DNA of 64,000 bases from Theocolax elegans (Eukaryota; Arthropoda; Insecta; Hymenoptera; Cerocephalidae): assembly GCA_026168455.1 (NCBI GenBank), contig CM047430.1:20231583-20295582 (forward strand). Direction: 5' to 3'. Made by a program: the position numbers and the translations under genes. Numbering within the stretch: the stretch's first letter is position 1; each line of letters begins with the position of its first letter. The notes beneath the pieces are model-generated. The model was not told where the DNA came from. It ran no database searches and saw only the letters and a list, made by a program, of their open reading frames with translations. This document shows, piece after piece, positions 55,021 through 64,000 of this stretch.

Positions 55021-56304
55021 CGGGCGCAGAATTGCTATAGAACCCTTCATTTTTTAAAATGAAGAAAAACCACCTGGAAAATCGGAAAATTCAATTTTTA
55101 GAACGGAAAAAGTGGGTGAGTGTTCAGTGAAATAGATTAGAAAATTTGAAACATACTAAAATATCATTTCTCATGTATTTTGACACGCTGAAACTGAATC
55201 TGGAGTTTATTTTACATGTAAGCTCTTTGAATTTGGAAAATATGCTAGAAAGCTGTGAAAATTTGCATTGAAGAGTCCACATTTATTAGGTAATAAGTTT
55301 TTTTGAACTTATATCGTAGGTCCTTAAAATTTTGAAAAAATTGTAAAAAACCATGAGAAATATCAAAAAAATCTTTTGTGATTTCATGATACATGTTTTT
55401 TATGTATTTCGATATGTTTAATCTACTGCAAAATATCACCAGTGAATTCTCTTTTTTACTCTTAAAAAAAACTAACGTTGGAGATTTACTGTGTTTTAAA
55501 ATATAAAACCTTAACATTGTAGCAATTCTCTCACACTTTTGCTCGCTTGTGCCGAACTCTGCTATCTTCAAACGTCCTATGCAGCGGATTTCTTTTTCTT
55601 TCCACCCCCCCCCCCTTTGCCTTGGATTCTCTTTTCAGCATCCAACATAAATCTGCCATCATATTAACATCCCACTTTCCTTGGTAGCGACGTTCCATTT
55701 CCTTGATATCCTGGTGAAATCGTTCATCATGTTCTTCGCTATAGTCTGCAAGGTTCGCTGGAAAGTAGTCCAGGTGCGAATACAGGAAATGCAATTTCAA
55801 GTTCATCAAGCAGCCTAACTGCTCGTAACTTTCTAACATTTTCTCAACAAGGTTTTGGTAATCCTCACTTTTATGATTACCCAAAAAATTTTGAGCAACT
55901 TTTTGGAAACTTAGACATGCTTCTCTTTCATTCTTGGTCATTTTTGTAATAAACTTATCATCGTTAAACATGGTGCGAATTTAAGGACCGTCAAAAATGC
56001 CTTCTTTTAGTTTGGCATTGCTTATTTCCGGAAATTTCTCTCCTAAGTATTCTTCAATGCAAATTTTCACAACTTTCTAGCATATTTTCCAAATTTAAAG
56101 AGCTTAAATGTAAAATAAACTCCAGATTCAGTTTCAGCGTGTCAAAATACATGAGAAATGATATTTTAGTATGTTTCAAATTTCCTAATCTACTTCACTG
56201 AACACTCACCCACTTTTTCCGTTCTAAAAATTGAATTTTCCGATTTTCCAGGTGGTTTTTCTTCATTTTAAAAAATGAAGGGTTCTAGAGCAATTCTGCG
56301 CCCG
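55021..56304 (-). mobile_element. DNA transposon remnant with ~250-bp terminal inverted repeats
   Basis: 55021-55274 (CGGGCGCAGAATTGCTATAG ... CTGTGAAAATTTGCATTGAAG) is the inverse of 56051-56304. The outer motif ATTTCTTATGTATTTT..CGCGCTGAAACCGAATC upstream of the left arm (54985-55020) is a diverged repeat of one inside it (55171-55202), so the true left end may lie further out. It encloses a transposase-like fragment. Confidence 0.78.
55531..55971 (-). pseudogene. C-terminal fragment of a DNA-transposon protein
   Basis: 147 codons. LVEKMLESYEQLGCLMNLKL, HFLYSHLDYFPANLADYSEE and EHDERFHQDIKEMERRYQGKWD, then MMADLCWML, form a block I have met in many uncharacterised arthropod proteins of transposon origin. 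It is rich in acidic and aromatic residues and could include the last acidic residue of a DDE fold. The N-terminal catalytic part is absent. The superfamily is not assigned. Confidence 0.6.
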
Positions 56305-57377
56305 AGAAATAAGTTTCTACAGTTGTTAGTTTGAATAAAATCAAGAAAATGACGAGTATTTAAACTATTCCTCAAAATATAAAAATAAAAAGAGTGTAAA
56401 TTAGTCATTTTAATGTAAAAGATAATGGAATTAAGCGAATAAAAACAAACGTTGGTGCCAAAATTCTATGATGCGCAAGCATCGGGTAATTTCATAACTG
56501 CTTGGGTTATTTCGTCATACATTGTCTCTTATGTACTGCTCACTTTATTTTTTAATTTGTACCAATTGTATATTTTTCTTATGAAACTGAATTAACTATT
56601 CATCAATTATATATTATATTATATTAAAAGTGAATCTTTGTTTATAATGGCTGAAAAGAAAATTCAAAACAAAAAAAAAGTCAAATAATTATGAGTTGTT
56701 TTATTTTGTTTGGGGAGGGAGAGCGAAGAAAATGAATTTTTCTTCACTCTTCCGTTTATAAAAATATATAAATATATTATTAAGCATATTGATATAACAT
56801 GTACTAACAATGTTTGCATTGAAGGGCGTATCTATATTACATAAGAAAAAGAAATTTTTTCTTCTCTTCAACAATTCATAATAGTAGAATTATTAATTGA
56901 ATAATTGTAAAAAAAAGTAAACTTGTAAAAAAAATGTGGCTACAAAAAAAATAATAATAACATATAATTTTAAGATAACTTAATGTATACTAAAAATTAG
57001 GAGTGAAAACTAAAGTTAAATAACTTTTGTATCTACAGAAAACACATTTAATAATAATTATACAATTTTATGCGAATGTCTAGAATAAAAATTGTAAGAA
57101 TAAAAACTTTTTTTTATTAAGTATGTATTTTTATAGGTTAATTATATCAATACTGTTAAACTGTTTGAAATAATGTAATAGAAGTATGTAAAATAACAAC
57201 AAATGAAATTGAACTATGAAATAAATAATTGTAGTATGGTATATAAAATTTTCCATAAGAAATAAAGAAAAATTAATCGAAATAATGTTTACAATTTAAA
57301 AATTAAGTATAATATCTAATGTTAAGAGAAATAATAATATAATAATAATATTCATTAACGACGAGGGCAACGTTTTT
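56305..57377. other. AT-rich, no gene; probable internal 3' part of an LTR element
   Basis: No open frame. It ends in a polypurine tract before LTR 3, so its right part should be internal sequence of that element. Confidence 0.45.
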
Positions 57378-57402
57378 AAAAAAAGGAGGGGGGGGGGGGA
57401 GT
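57378..57402 (+). other. Polypurine tract before LTR 3
   Basis: AAAAAAAGGAGGGGGGGGGG then GGAGT, directly before TGTCGCGTCC. A purine run next to an LTR start is the plus-strand primer site, so LTR 3 should be a 3' LTR in plus orientation. Confidence 0.65.
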
Positions 57403-58134
57403 TGTCGCGTCCCGACGAAAATTATATTATTATTTTTCGTAAAATGTATTGCGTAGTATAGAATAAAATTATGGCGTAGAATGCGAACGAAATAAGGTTG
57501 ATAGAGAATGATTCTAAATAAATGGAAATGAAAAAGAACCGATAAGTAGAGTTTAAAATATTATTCAAAGCCAATACGCACATAAGCGGGATTGCCGATA
57601 GTGAGATCAAAACGAAGATTTGCGCAAGAGTTTCTGTATATTGCACTATAATATCAATGCTCGAAGAAGAGCCGGCGATGAGCGACTTGGACTAGAAAAC
57701 TCAAGCATTAGAAGGAAGCAATAATGTAAGAAGCCAAGTAAAAGAAGCCGCTTTTTAAGTAATGTCGCAGTGATGAAAGGGAGGAAGTAAATTCTCCGTA
57801 TTAACTACGAAGCGATACAGAAAATGTATGGGATTCGATCATTTTTGGATCACGCACATCTAACGGTCCAAACAGGTGCAAGCACAGAAAAGTTGAGAAC
57901 TAAATACGCAATTTCCATCAATAGTAAAGCGTAAGACGAGGGTAGATGCACAAATTTTTAGGGTATATAAAGAGGACTCAGAACGGACACAGCCACTCCT
58001 AGTTTAAAAAAAAATATACATTCAAAGCCGAGAGAGATCTTGTATTCGGGAATCGAGACGCATCGTTCGTATCTACGACTTCGACATCTGGCAATCATCG
58101 AGCTTCGAACGCATATGCATCTAACGTAGGCGCC
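57403..58134 (+). mobile_element. LTR number 3 (plus orientation), piece 1 of 3
   Basis: Starts TGTCGCGTCCCGACGAAAAT, the reverse complement of the ends of LTRs 1 and 2. It carries the TATATAAA box (57964-57971). It is cut at 58134 by a MITE. Confidence 0.88.
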
Positions 58135-58682
58135 GGGGTTCCATGACACTTTGCCGTATGACAGTTCGCCGTTGGACACTTCGCCGTCGGACAAATCGCC
58201 GTGTTACTTTTCGCCGTGTGGGACATTTCGCCGTATGGAATTTTGCCGTATGTGATATTTTGCCGTAAGGAACTTCTCGCCGTAAAGTAGGAAAAAATAT
58301 TTATGAAAAACGAATGATAACTAATCAATTAATCACAAGTACTTAGGCGATTAACTTTGAGTGTAAACAAAATCATATATTGAAATTGAAAAATTGTTTG
58401 TTATTATAGTCTAGTTATAATTACAAATAATTTACCGATACTGTATGTGTGTAACAACAAAAGTGTAATGGGGGGCTGCGCCCCCCAAACCCCCTGCTCA
58501 ACCAATAACCCTATAACCCTATAACCCAATCGCGTACGGCAAAATGTCTCATACGGCGAAATGTTATACGGCAAGATGTCTCATACGGCGAAATATTATA
58601 CGGCAAAAGGTCTCATACGGCGAAATGTTTACGGCGAAGGGTCCGACGGCGAAGTGTCATACGGCAAAATGTCCGGTTACGA
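58135..58682. mobile_element. MITE made of inverted GCCGTA-type subterminal repeats
   Basis: The left 150 bp repeats CTTTGCCGTATGACAGTTCG-type units (eight or nine, ~17-19 bp apart). The right ~170 bp holds the same units inverted (CATACGGCAAAATGTC, ATACGGCGAAATGTT). GGCGCC flanks both sides (58129-58134 and 58683-58688) and may be the target duplication. In the AT-rich middle are a GGGGGGCTGCGCCCCCC hairpin and three CCCTATAA units. Short frames across the repeats are by-products. Confidence 0.85.
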
Positions 58683-58760
58683 GGCGCCGGAAGGTCTAGC
58701 GGGACATTACCAAGTCACTCGACGCCGCTACCTACGTTCGAGGCAGACATTCATTCCTTA
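58683..58760 (+). mobile_element. LTR number 3, piece 2 of 3
   Basis: GGTCTAGCGGGACATTACC...CGTTCGAGGCAGACATTCATTCCTTA matches the reverse complement of 32105-32175. It is cut by a Helitron at A58760. Confidence 0.8.
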
Positions 58761-60837
58761 CCATATATATAAAGAGAGAAGGTTTGTTTATATGTAACCA
58801 ATAAACGCAAAAACTACTAAACCGAATGTTTTGAAACTTTGCATATAGATTTGTTATAACATCTGGAGTGACATAGGCTATATAAACATTCATTTTTTTA
58901 ATGCATTATTTGTGAAAAAAACATGGGACTATATTGCCATAGCGTAGTAGGGACTACTTCGCGTAGGAAGGTGTTCTGCGGTCGGCGCTATACAATGCGC
59001 ATGCTTCGCTCAACGACCGGTAGGTGACGACCTGTTTTACTATTCCCATTACAAAATTTGCACGCAGACAATATTAATACGCCTCGAGCCATTGATGTAT
59101 TCATCATTTCGGCATTATTTATTTGCGTTTATTGCAAAAATCAAAATGCCTAAATCTATTAAAACTAATTTGTCGAGAAGAACTGCTCGAACTAGAGCAA
59201 TGAGAGATCGACGACTTAATGAAAGTCGTGATGATCGTGAATCTCGATTGTCGCAAATGTCTTCACAATAAACATTGCGACTTTCTCGAAAAACAGATTC
59301 TCAAAGAGTGTTACGTTTGTTAACTCAACGAATGCAAACTTCTGTTAGTAGACGTCGAGAGACTATTGATGAAAGAATTCAAAGGCTTGCAAATCAACGA
59401 TTGCGTAATACTAACAATCGACGTACCTTACAAAATATTTGTGGTCAAAGATCTGCATTTGAATATCAACCTGAATTAGATTATGCAGGATTTAAAGATA
59501 TTCAAATAGGTGATATGAATAAGATTTGTATTCACTGTGATGCAAGAAAATGGGAAGACGAAGCACCTGGACTTTGTTGTGCTAATGATAAAGTACATCT
59601 TCCACTATTAGAAGAGCCTCCGCAGTTTATGAAAGATTTAATATTAGGTATTCATAGGGAGTCAGCACATTTTCTTGATAATTGTAGGCAATATAATACA
59701 TTATTTCAAATGACTTCTTTTGGCGCTAAAGAAATCAAAGAAGGAAGCTTTATGCCTACATTTAAAATTCAAGGCCAAGTTTATCATTTAATTGGTAATA
59801 TGTTACCAAATCCTCATGAAAATCATCAATTTTTACAAATTTATTTTATGTCTGAAAATGATCAAATTTCGGCACGATCGCATATTAATCCAAATTTATA
59901 AGTAGAACTTATAAAATCATTGCAAAGACTACTATTACAAAATAATAATTTAATAAAAAGTTTTAAATACAATCTTGAAAATAATTCTTTACAAAATTTA
60001 AATAATTTTAAACTGATTATACATTCAGATCGTGTACCTAATAATGAACATAGGGGTCGATACAATGCTCCTACTTGCAACGAAGTTGCGATTTTATTGG
60101 TTGACGAATACAAAGGTCCTAGAGATATTGCCTTACATCATAGAGGTGATCATTTACAACGTGTATCTGAACTTCATCGTTCTTACGACCCTCTACAATA
60201 TCCTTTAATGTTTACTAAAGGAGAAGATGGATATTACTTGACTATTCAACAACGAACTAATACTTCTAAAACAGTAACTTGCATGCAATTTTATGCTTAT
60301 AGATTAATGGTGAGACAAAATAGTATCAACTATTTACTGTATTTTAAAAATTTATTAAATCAATATTAGTTGATCAATAATAGGCTACTTTTCATTCGTA
60401 GCAATCAAAAAAAATTAAGCACAGATGATTATATACATCTTCGAGATGCTATTAATAATGATGCTAATATTAATCCTGGAAATATTGGGCAATGTGTTAT
60501 TTTGCCATCTACATGCATGAGAAAACTCAAGATGCGATGACATACGTACGTAAAAAAAGACACCCGGATTTGTTTATAACTTTTACATGCAATCCTGAAT
60601 GGCCTGAAATACGCAGAGAGTTATTTCCAAATCAAAAATCGTTTGATAGACACGATATCATTTCCCGAGTTTTTCATTTAAAAGTTAAGAAGTTGATGCA
60701 CCTATTAACTAAAAATTGTATATTTGGTTCTGTTGAATGTTATATGTTTAGTATAGAATGGCAAAAACGAGGTTTGACACACGCGCATAAACCTATTATA
60801 ACTATAGCGTGGGCAAAGCCACGTCGGGGGATGCTAG
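58761..60837 (+). mobile_element. Deleted Helitron with canonical 3' hairpin and CTAG end
   Basis: The 5' end CCATATATATAAAGAGAGAA followed by GGTTTGTTTATATGTAACC fits the usual Helitron start, TC changed to CC. The 3' end has the hairpin CGTGG-loop-CCACG (60808-60823), then GTCGGGGGATG CTAG (60834-60837). It sits between A58760 and T60838, as Helitrons do. It carries only the front of the Rep/helicase gene, so it depends on other copies. It interrupts LTR 3. Confidence 0.85.
59146..60836 (+). pseudogene. Helitron Rep N-terminal half, ends just after the HUH motif
   Basis: The ATG at 59146 opens a basic Arg-rich start (MPKSIKTNLSRRTARTRAMR). A stop TAA lies at 59269, and the frame then resumes to 59901. 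Blocks in order: DYAGFKDIQIGDMNKICIHC (Cys-rich), GLCCANDKVHLPLL, APTCNEVAILLVDEY, SYDPLQYPLMFTKGEDGYY, MQFYAYRLMVRQNS, HPDLFITFTCNPEWPEI and VECYMFSIEWQKRGLTHAHK. The last holds the HUH motif, but it then runs directly into the element's 3' end, so the catalytic Tyr and the helicase are deleted. More stops and frameshifts at 59900, 60370 and 60540. Confidence 0.87.
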
Positions 60838-61017
60838 TATACTTATAAGCTTAGCAATAGGGGTATATAAAGATACGTACTTTAGAACGAGCCACAGAGA
60901 GGTTCGGGTTATGACGCCAGGACTCCATAACCCGCCCACCCCCAACCAGTGGTGAGAAGGAGACAGAAGATACAAATTTATTATGTGGGGCGTCATAAAC
61001 CCCTATTGGGAAGTTTA
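60838..61017. other. ~180-bp insert of unknown type inside LTR 3
   Basis: It lies between the Helitron end and the LTR resumption at ~61018, and is absent from LTRs 1 and 2. It contains GGTTATGACGCCAGGACTCC ATAACC (an inverted repeat), GGGGCGTCATAAACCCC (another), and GGGTATATAAAG near 60861. No gene is seen. Confidence 0.5.
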
Positions 61018-61946
61018 TATATATATATATATGTGTATTTGGGTACTTAAGGTATATTCTATTCGGCTATATATAAGCTTTGCAATATTCGTAAAGGCAA
61101 ACCTGATATTTTCTATTATTTCAATTACTGAACCAACCGCTTTTTTTACAATAATTATTATTTCGAACTGCAATTTATTTATAACAATTCTTCTTTGCAT
61201 TGCATTTTATTTACAGTATTTATTGTTTGAATTGCAATTTATTTAATTCATATTTTCAACTGCAACAAATTTTAATTTGAACTGCATTTATTTATAATAG
61301 TTCTTATTTCGAATATTAATTACTAATTGTAATAAAATTAGTTTGTAATAAAATAACATTACGTATATTTTATTCTATAATTTGTTAACGTGTTCGCCGT
61401 GCAATTGTTTATATAATTAAAATTAAAATAGTTATTGAACTTAAATAATTTTATGCAATTGTTTATAAAATATTGTAAATGTATGTGTGTTTTTGTCCAT
61501 TAAAAAGCTAGAAGAATTTAGTTACATATAGAAATGACTGTTTCATCAGATTTTTGATATTTTCCACGGGAAATTCAATATAGCCGCTCAAAGTAAAAAA
61601 AAATTCCATTTTTTGAAAATCGACTGTGGGCCTTTATTTTCTAATTTTGACGACAAAATCAAATGCACATAGTAAAACGACCATTTGAAAAAAATAAAAA
61701 TCTGATGCTGAATTCAGATAGAGCAGGTAATTTTACATAAGAAACAGTCATTTCCTTTTTTAGTCTAGTCTATTCTCTATTTTTTCTAAGCGAAAAACAA
61801 ATCGACTGTGAAATGGTCGGTTGGGACTTTATGGGTTAAAAAGAAGACACTATATAATTATGTTAAATTTAAATAAATAATGCATGATTAATACGAATAA
61901 AAAAATATATTATTTTATTCTCCTACATTATATCCTACATCTCTAC
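61018..61946 (+). mobile_element. LTR number 3, piece 3 of 3
   Basis: It resumes at the TA microsatellite and TTGGGTACTTAAGGTATATTC, matches LTR 2 in reverse to CCTACATCTCTAC, and is cut there by a LINE before the expected TGACA end. It contains a small MITE at ~61531-61752. Confidence 0.82.
61531..61752. mobile_element. Small MITE with GAAATGACTGTTTC terminal repeats
   Basis: GAAATGACTGTTTC at the left and GAAACAGTCATTTC at the right are exact complements. The sequence is absent from LTRs 1 and 2 at the same position. Further ~80 bp of foreign sequence to the right (AATCGACTGTGAAATGG...) resembles a part of its interior, so a second, partial copy may follow. Confidence 0.7.
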
Positions 61947-62833
61947 CAGATGGCGCCAATATCTACCCTGGTGGTCACTGTCGCGAGGGAGCATACGTTT
62001 CTGGTTCTGAGCGTACGGCCGACAGAGCGAGATGTCCTGCTCCGGCTGGGCAAAAAGACGGACGCAGCAGGATTCGCGGAGAAAGTCCGCATGGCTACTC
62101 AAGGTATGGGAGAAGATAGGATCCGAGATCTGAGGGTCACCCTGGAGATCAGAGACCTGGACGCTCTCGTAACGAGGGACAAAGCGGTGGCGGCCCTAAA
62201 TAAAGTTCTCGCGTCTCCGCCTGAGAGCCGAGAGGTGAAGGTTTTGGGTCCCAACCGCAATCTACAAGACAGCCATCGTGAAGCTAGATTACGAGACCGC
62301 TGACAAGCTAAAGTCGATGTGACATCTTTGCGTCGGCTTTGTAAGCTGTTGCGTTCGGGATCGAGTTTTGGTCGAGAGGTGCTATCGGTGCCTAAACTTC
62401 GGCCAGACGAAACGGAAGTATAAGGGAGTAGACAGGTCCTCGTCATGCTACAAGTGCGGCGAGCCTGGACATAACCTTAAGAATTGCAAGAGTGCTCCCC
62501 AATGTTTCCTTTGTCCATCAAAGGGTGCTCAGGGAGTATCTCACATGGCGGGGTCCGGAGCCTGTGCTATTTTTCGGCGTGCGCTCGAAACCGCAAGGAA
62601 GGCCGTTTCACGGTAAGTGGCAGTCTCAACGTGAGAGGAAAGAATAAGGAACGAATGACGCATGTCACAGACACGCCTCCCAGCTTGAAGTAATGTGAAA
62701 AACAGTTCCGGGCTGGGCAGGTGAAAGCGTTGGGTTTGGAGTTTTAGCCGGTAAGAATCCGGCACTGTCGGCAAGTGCGGACCCTCATCGTCGTCTTATA
62801 AAAGATTTCTCCAGTTTCCTACGAAAAAAAAAA
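61947..62833 (+). mobile_element. ORF1-only LINE derivative of the R1 type with poly(A)
   Basis: It begins within ORF1 and passes straight from the ORF1 zinc knuckles to a LINE 3' UTR: TTTTAGCCGGTAAGAATCCG GCACTG, CATCGTCGTCTTATAAAAGA and ten A's (62824-62833). The GCCGG/CCGGC hairpin and CGTCTTATAAAAGAT ending are what I expect for R1/Waldo-type LINEs of insects. ORF2 with EN and RT is absent. It sits in LTR 3. Confidence 0.78.
61953..62625 (+). pseudogene. R1-type ORF1 (Gag-like) with CCHC zinc knuckles
   Basis: The first frame reads ATQGMGEDRIRDLRVTLEIR DLDALVTRDKAVAALNKVL. After an indel near 62265 the next frames give YETADKLKSM (stop) and CYRCLNFGQTKRKYKG, with the last Cys of knuckle 1 replaced (KYKG for KCKG). 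Then come CYKCGEPGHNLKNC (intact CCHC) and QCFLC....H.....AC, the third knuckle. Knuckles bind the LINE RNA. Its frame ends ..ALETARKAVSR and is followed at once by 3' UTR. Confidence 0.82.
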
Positions 62834-64000
62834 GAGTTAACTTGTTTCGTTGCAGAAAGATTGTTACAACATTTCTATATAATATTAGATTTTTTAACTA
62901 GCAGTAACATTTTTACAGTACTGTCATACCATACGTGAATAAACAATATTGTAAAATTTTTTTAAAGAGTAATACGCTCGTGAAATTTTATGTTATAATA
63001 AACTTAACGATCTGTACGAGCCAGAATATATAAATATTCTTAATCATCAGTCAATGGTGTGCTACAATTCGTAGCCTCTGCACCAAACTGGATGAGCATA
63101 AATAGTCTAATTCTGGAGATTAAGTAAATTAAATTGAAAATATTAATGTGAAAATAAAAAAATATTATTAAGATAACTATAAATAAAAAAATAAAGAAAA
63201 TGTATGACAAAATTATAAATGCATTAAATGTTTCGACCTCAATTGCCAGTTGGTCTAGTCAGTAAGGACTGGCAATCGGCTTGGTTTCTAATACATGTAA
63301 GTGGTAAACTCTTCTAAAGGTATATATGTACCCCATTCAATAGTATTGTTCTTGGTCTATTTCGGTATAAATTTCAATATAGAAAATTATTAAAAGATAC
63401 ACTCTAAACCCTTAACTGTAAAAATCGACGCTAGATTGTTTAAACTGGTGATTTTACAATTTACGAAAAGTGTAAAAACCTAAAATTATAGTTTACTGCT
63501 GATAAAATATCTAAATTACAGTTTATACAATGGAAAATATGATAATTGCATTTTAGAAAAGTGTAGAATATGAAAATTACAGTAGTGAAAAATGCGAAGA
63601 ATCGGCGACTAGATTGAAAACTGTAATTACAAGATTTTACGCTTTACTAAAAAGGCAAACAGGTAGAATTACACACACACACAAAGCGTAAGATAAGTGT
63701 TTTACAGTTTTCGAAAGAGTTAAATTCGACTTTTTCTTCTTTATTACATTTTACGCTTTTGAAACATGTAACTTATACATTTTGCACTTTCCTAAATTGA
63801 GGGGCCGGAAACTAAAAGGGCGCGTGAGCCGAAAATCCTGGATAAGTATTGTCCACGGAGTTGATTTTTCACGTTAATAAAATTAAATTTTTTTCTTTTG
63901 GGTTTTGTAGAGAACGTAATTCCACACATTTTTTGTATTTAAAAATTAAAAATATTTTTTGTTTTCGAGTTATAACCGAAAAACGTGATTTTTGCGATAA
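62834..64000. other. No recognisable gene
   Basis: AT-rich. A hairpin TTGCCAGT...ACTGGCAA lies at 63243-63276. Two related segments, AATCGACGCTAGATTG near 63423 and AATCGGCGACTAGATTG near 63600, flank a region of repeated TGTAATTTTAG-type words, probably part of another non-coding repeat. Confidence 0.45.

Noticed and set aside
44995..55045. Shared TCCGG.GCAGAATTGCT motif between the palindromic element and the 55-kb transposon
   Set aside because: One short match of under 20 bp at non-equivalent positions; chance or convergence cannot be excluded.
58500..58535. CCCTATAACCCTATAACCC resembling telomere repeats
   Set aside because: Only three units, inside a MITE, and the unit is not the common insect TTAGG repeat.

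Overview
This is a eukaryotic, AT-rich, transposon-packed window. It has insect-type introns, Inr/DPE and TATA promoter elements, LINEs, Helitrons and LTR elements, and no bacterial gene organisation. The only host coding sequence I recognise with confidence is one exon of Pellino (RING-like E3 ubiquitin ligase of Toll/IL-1R signalling) on the minus strand at 41006-41337. The transposon mix and the Pellino sequence suggest an arthropod, most likely an insect and possibly an ant or other hymenopteran; the species is an inference.

Layout. 1-3345: a ~357-bp satellite in a two-monomer alternation, each monomer carrying a GC-rich hairpin. 4139-11430: a tandem segmental duplication. Its first copy is split by a 6.25-kb DNA transposon (4389-10635; TSD TAA) with ~1-kb terminal inverted repeats and a spliced, frameshifted zinc-finger gene; the second copy preserves the empty insertion site. 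11940-13620: a decayed ~350-bp tandem repeat. 13930-15700: LTR-like fragments, a short tandem repeat and a hammerhead-ribozyme-like fold. 16500-34990: a Ty3/gypsy-type element with a leader carrying about nine similar hairpins, a gag with several nonsense codons, and a protease plus start of RT joined to a polypurine tract and 3' LTR start by a large pol deletion.

The gypsy element is cut by a nest of insertions (21719-33946): a non-coding LTR in minus orientation holds a Helitron/Helentron (22171-30088, with a tRNA-like gene inside) and a LINE (30985-33844), and that LINE is itself cut by a second LTR of the same family (31320-33057, TSD AGAT). A LINE (about 35430-39600) follows, in the gypsy 3' LTR.

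39767-45772 holds two copies of a palindromic element with frame-conserved short ORFs, a palindrome with hammerhead-like motifs, the Pellino exon and a MITE. 45869-51950 is a second LINE of the same family, whose ORF1 is cut by a 1333-bp insert (49601-50933) of unknown origin with a 14-bp target duplication and a tandem hairpin pattern that covaries. 53480-56304: a decayed R1-like ORF1 and a long-TIR DNA transposon. 57403-61946: a third LTR of the family, with a polypurine tract before it, cut by a MITE built of GCCGTA-type repeats, by a Helitron with its 3' hairpin and CTAG end, and by a small MITE. 61947-62833: an ORF1-only LINE ending in poly(A).

The candidates I find most likely to be new are the structured insert at 49601-50933, the leader hairpin array at 17329-18665, the satellite hairpin, the palindromic element with divergent conserved ORFs, and the long-TIR transposon whose empty site is still present. 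No CRISPR array and no complete host gene were found.
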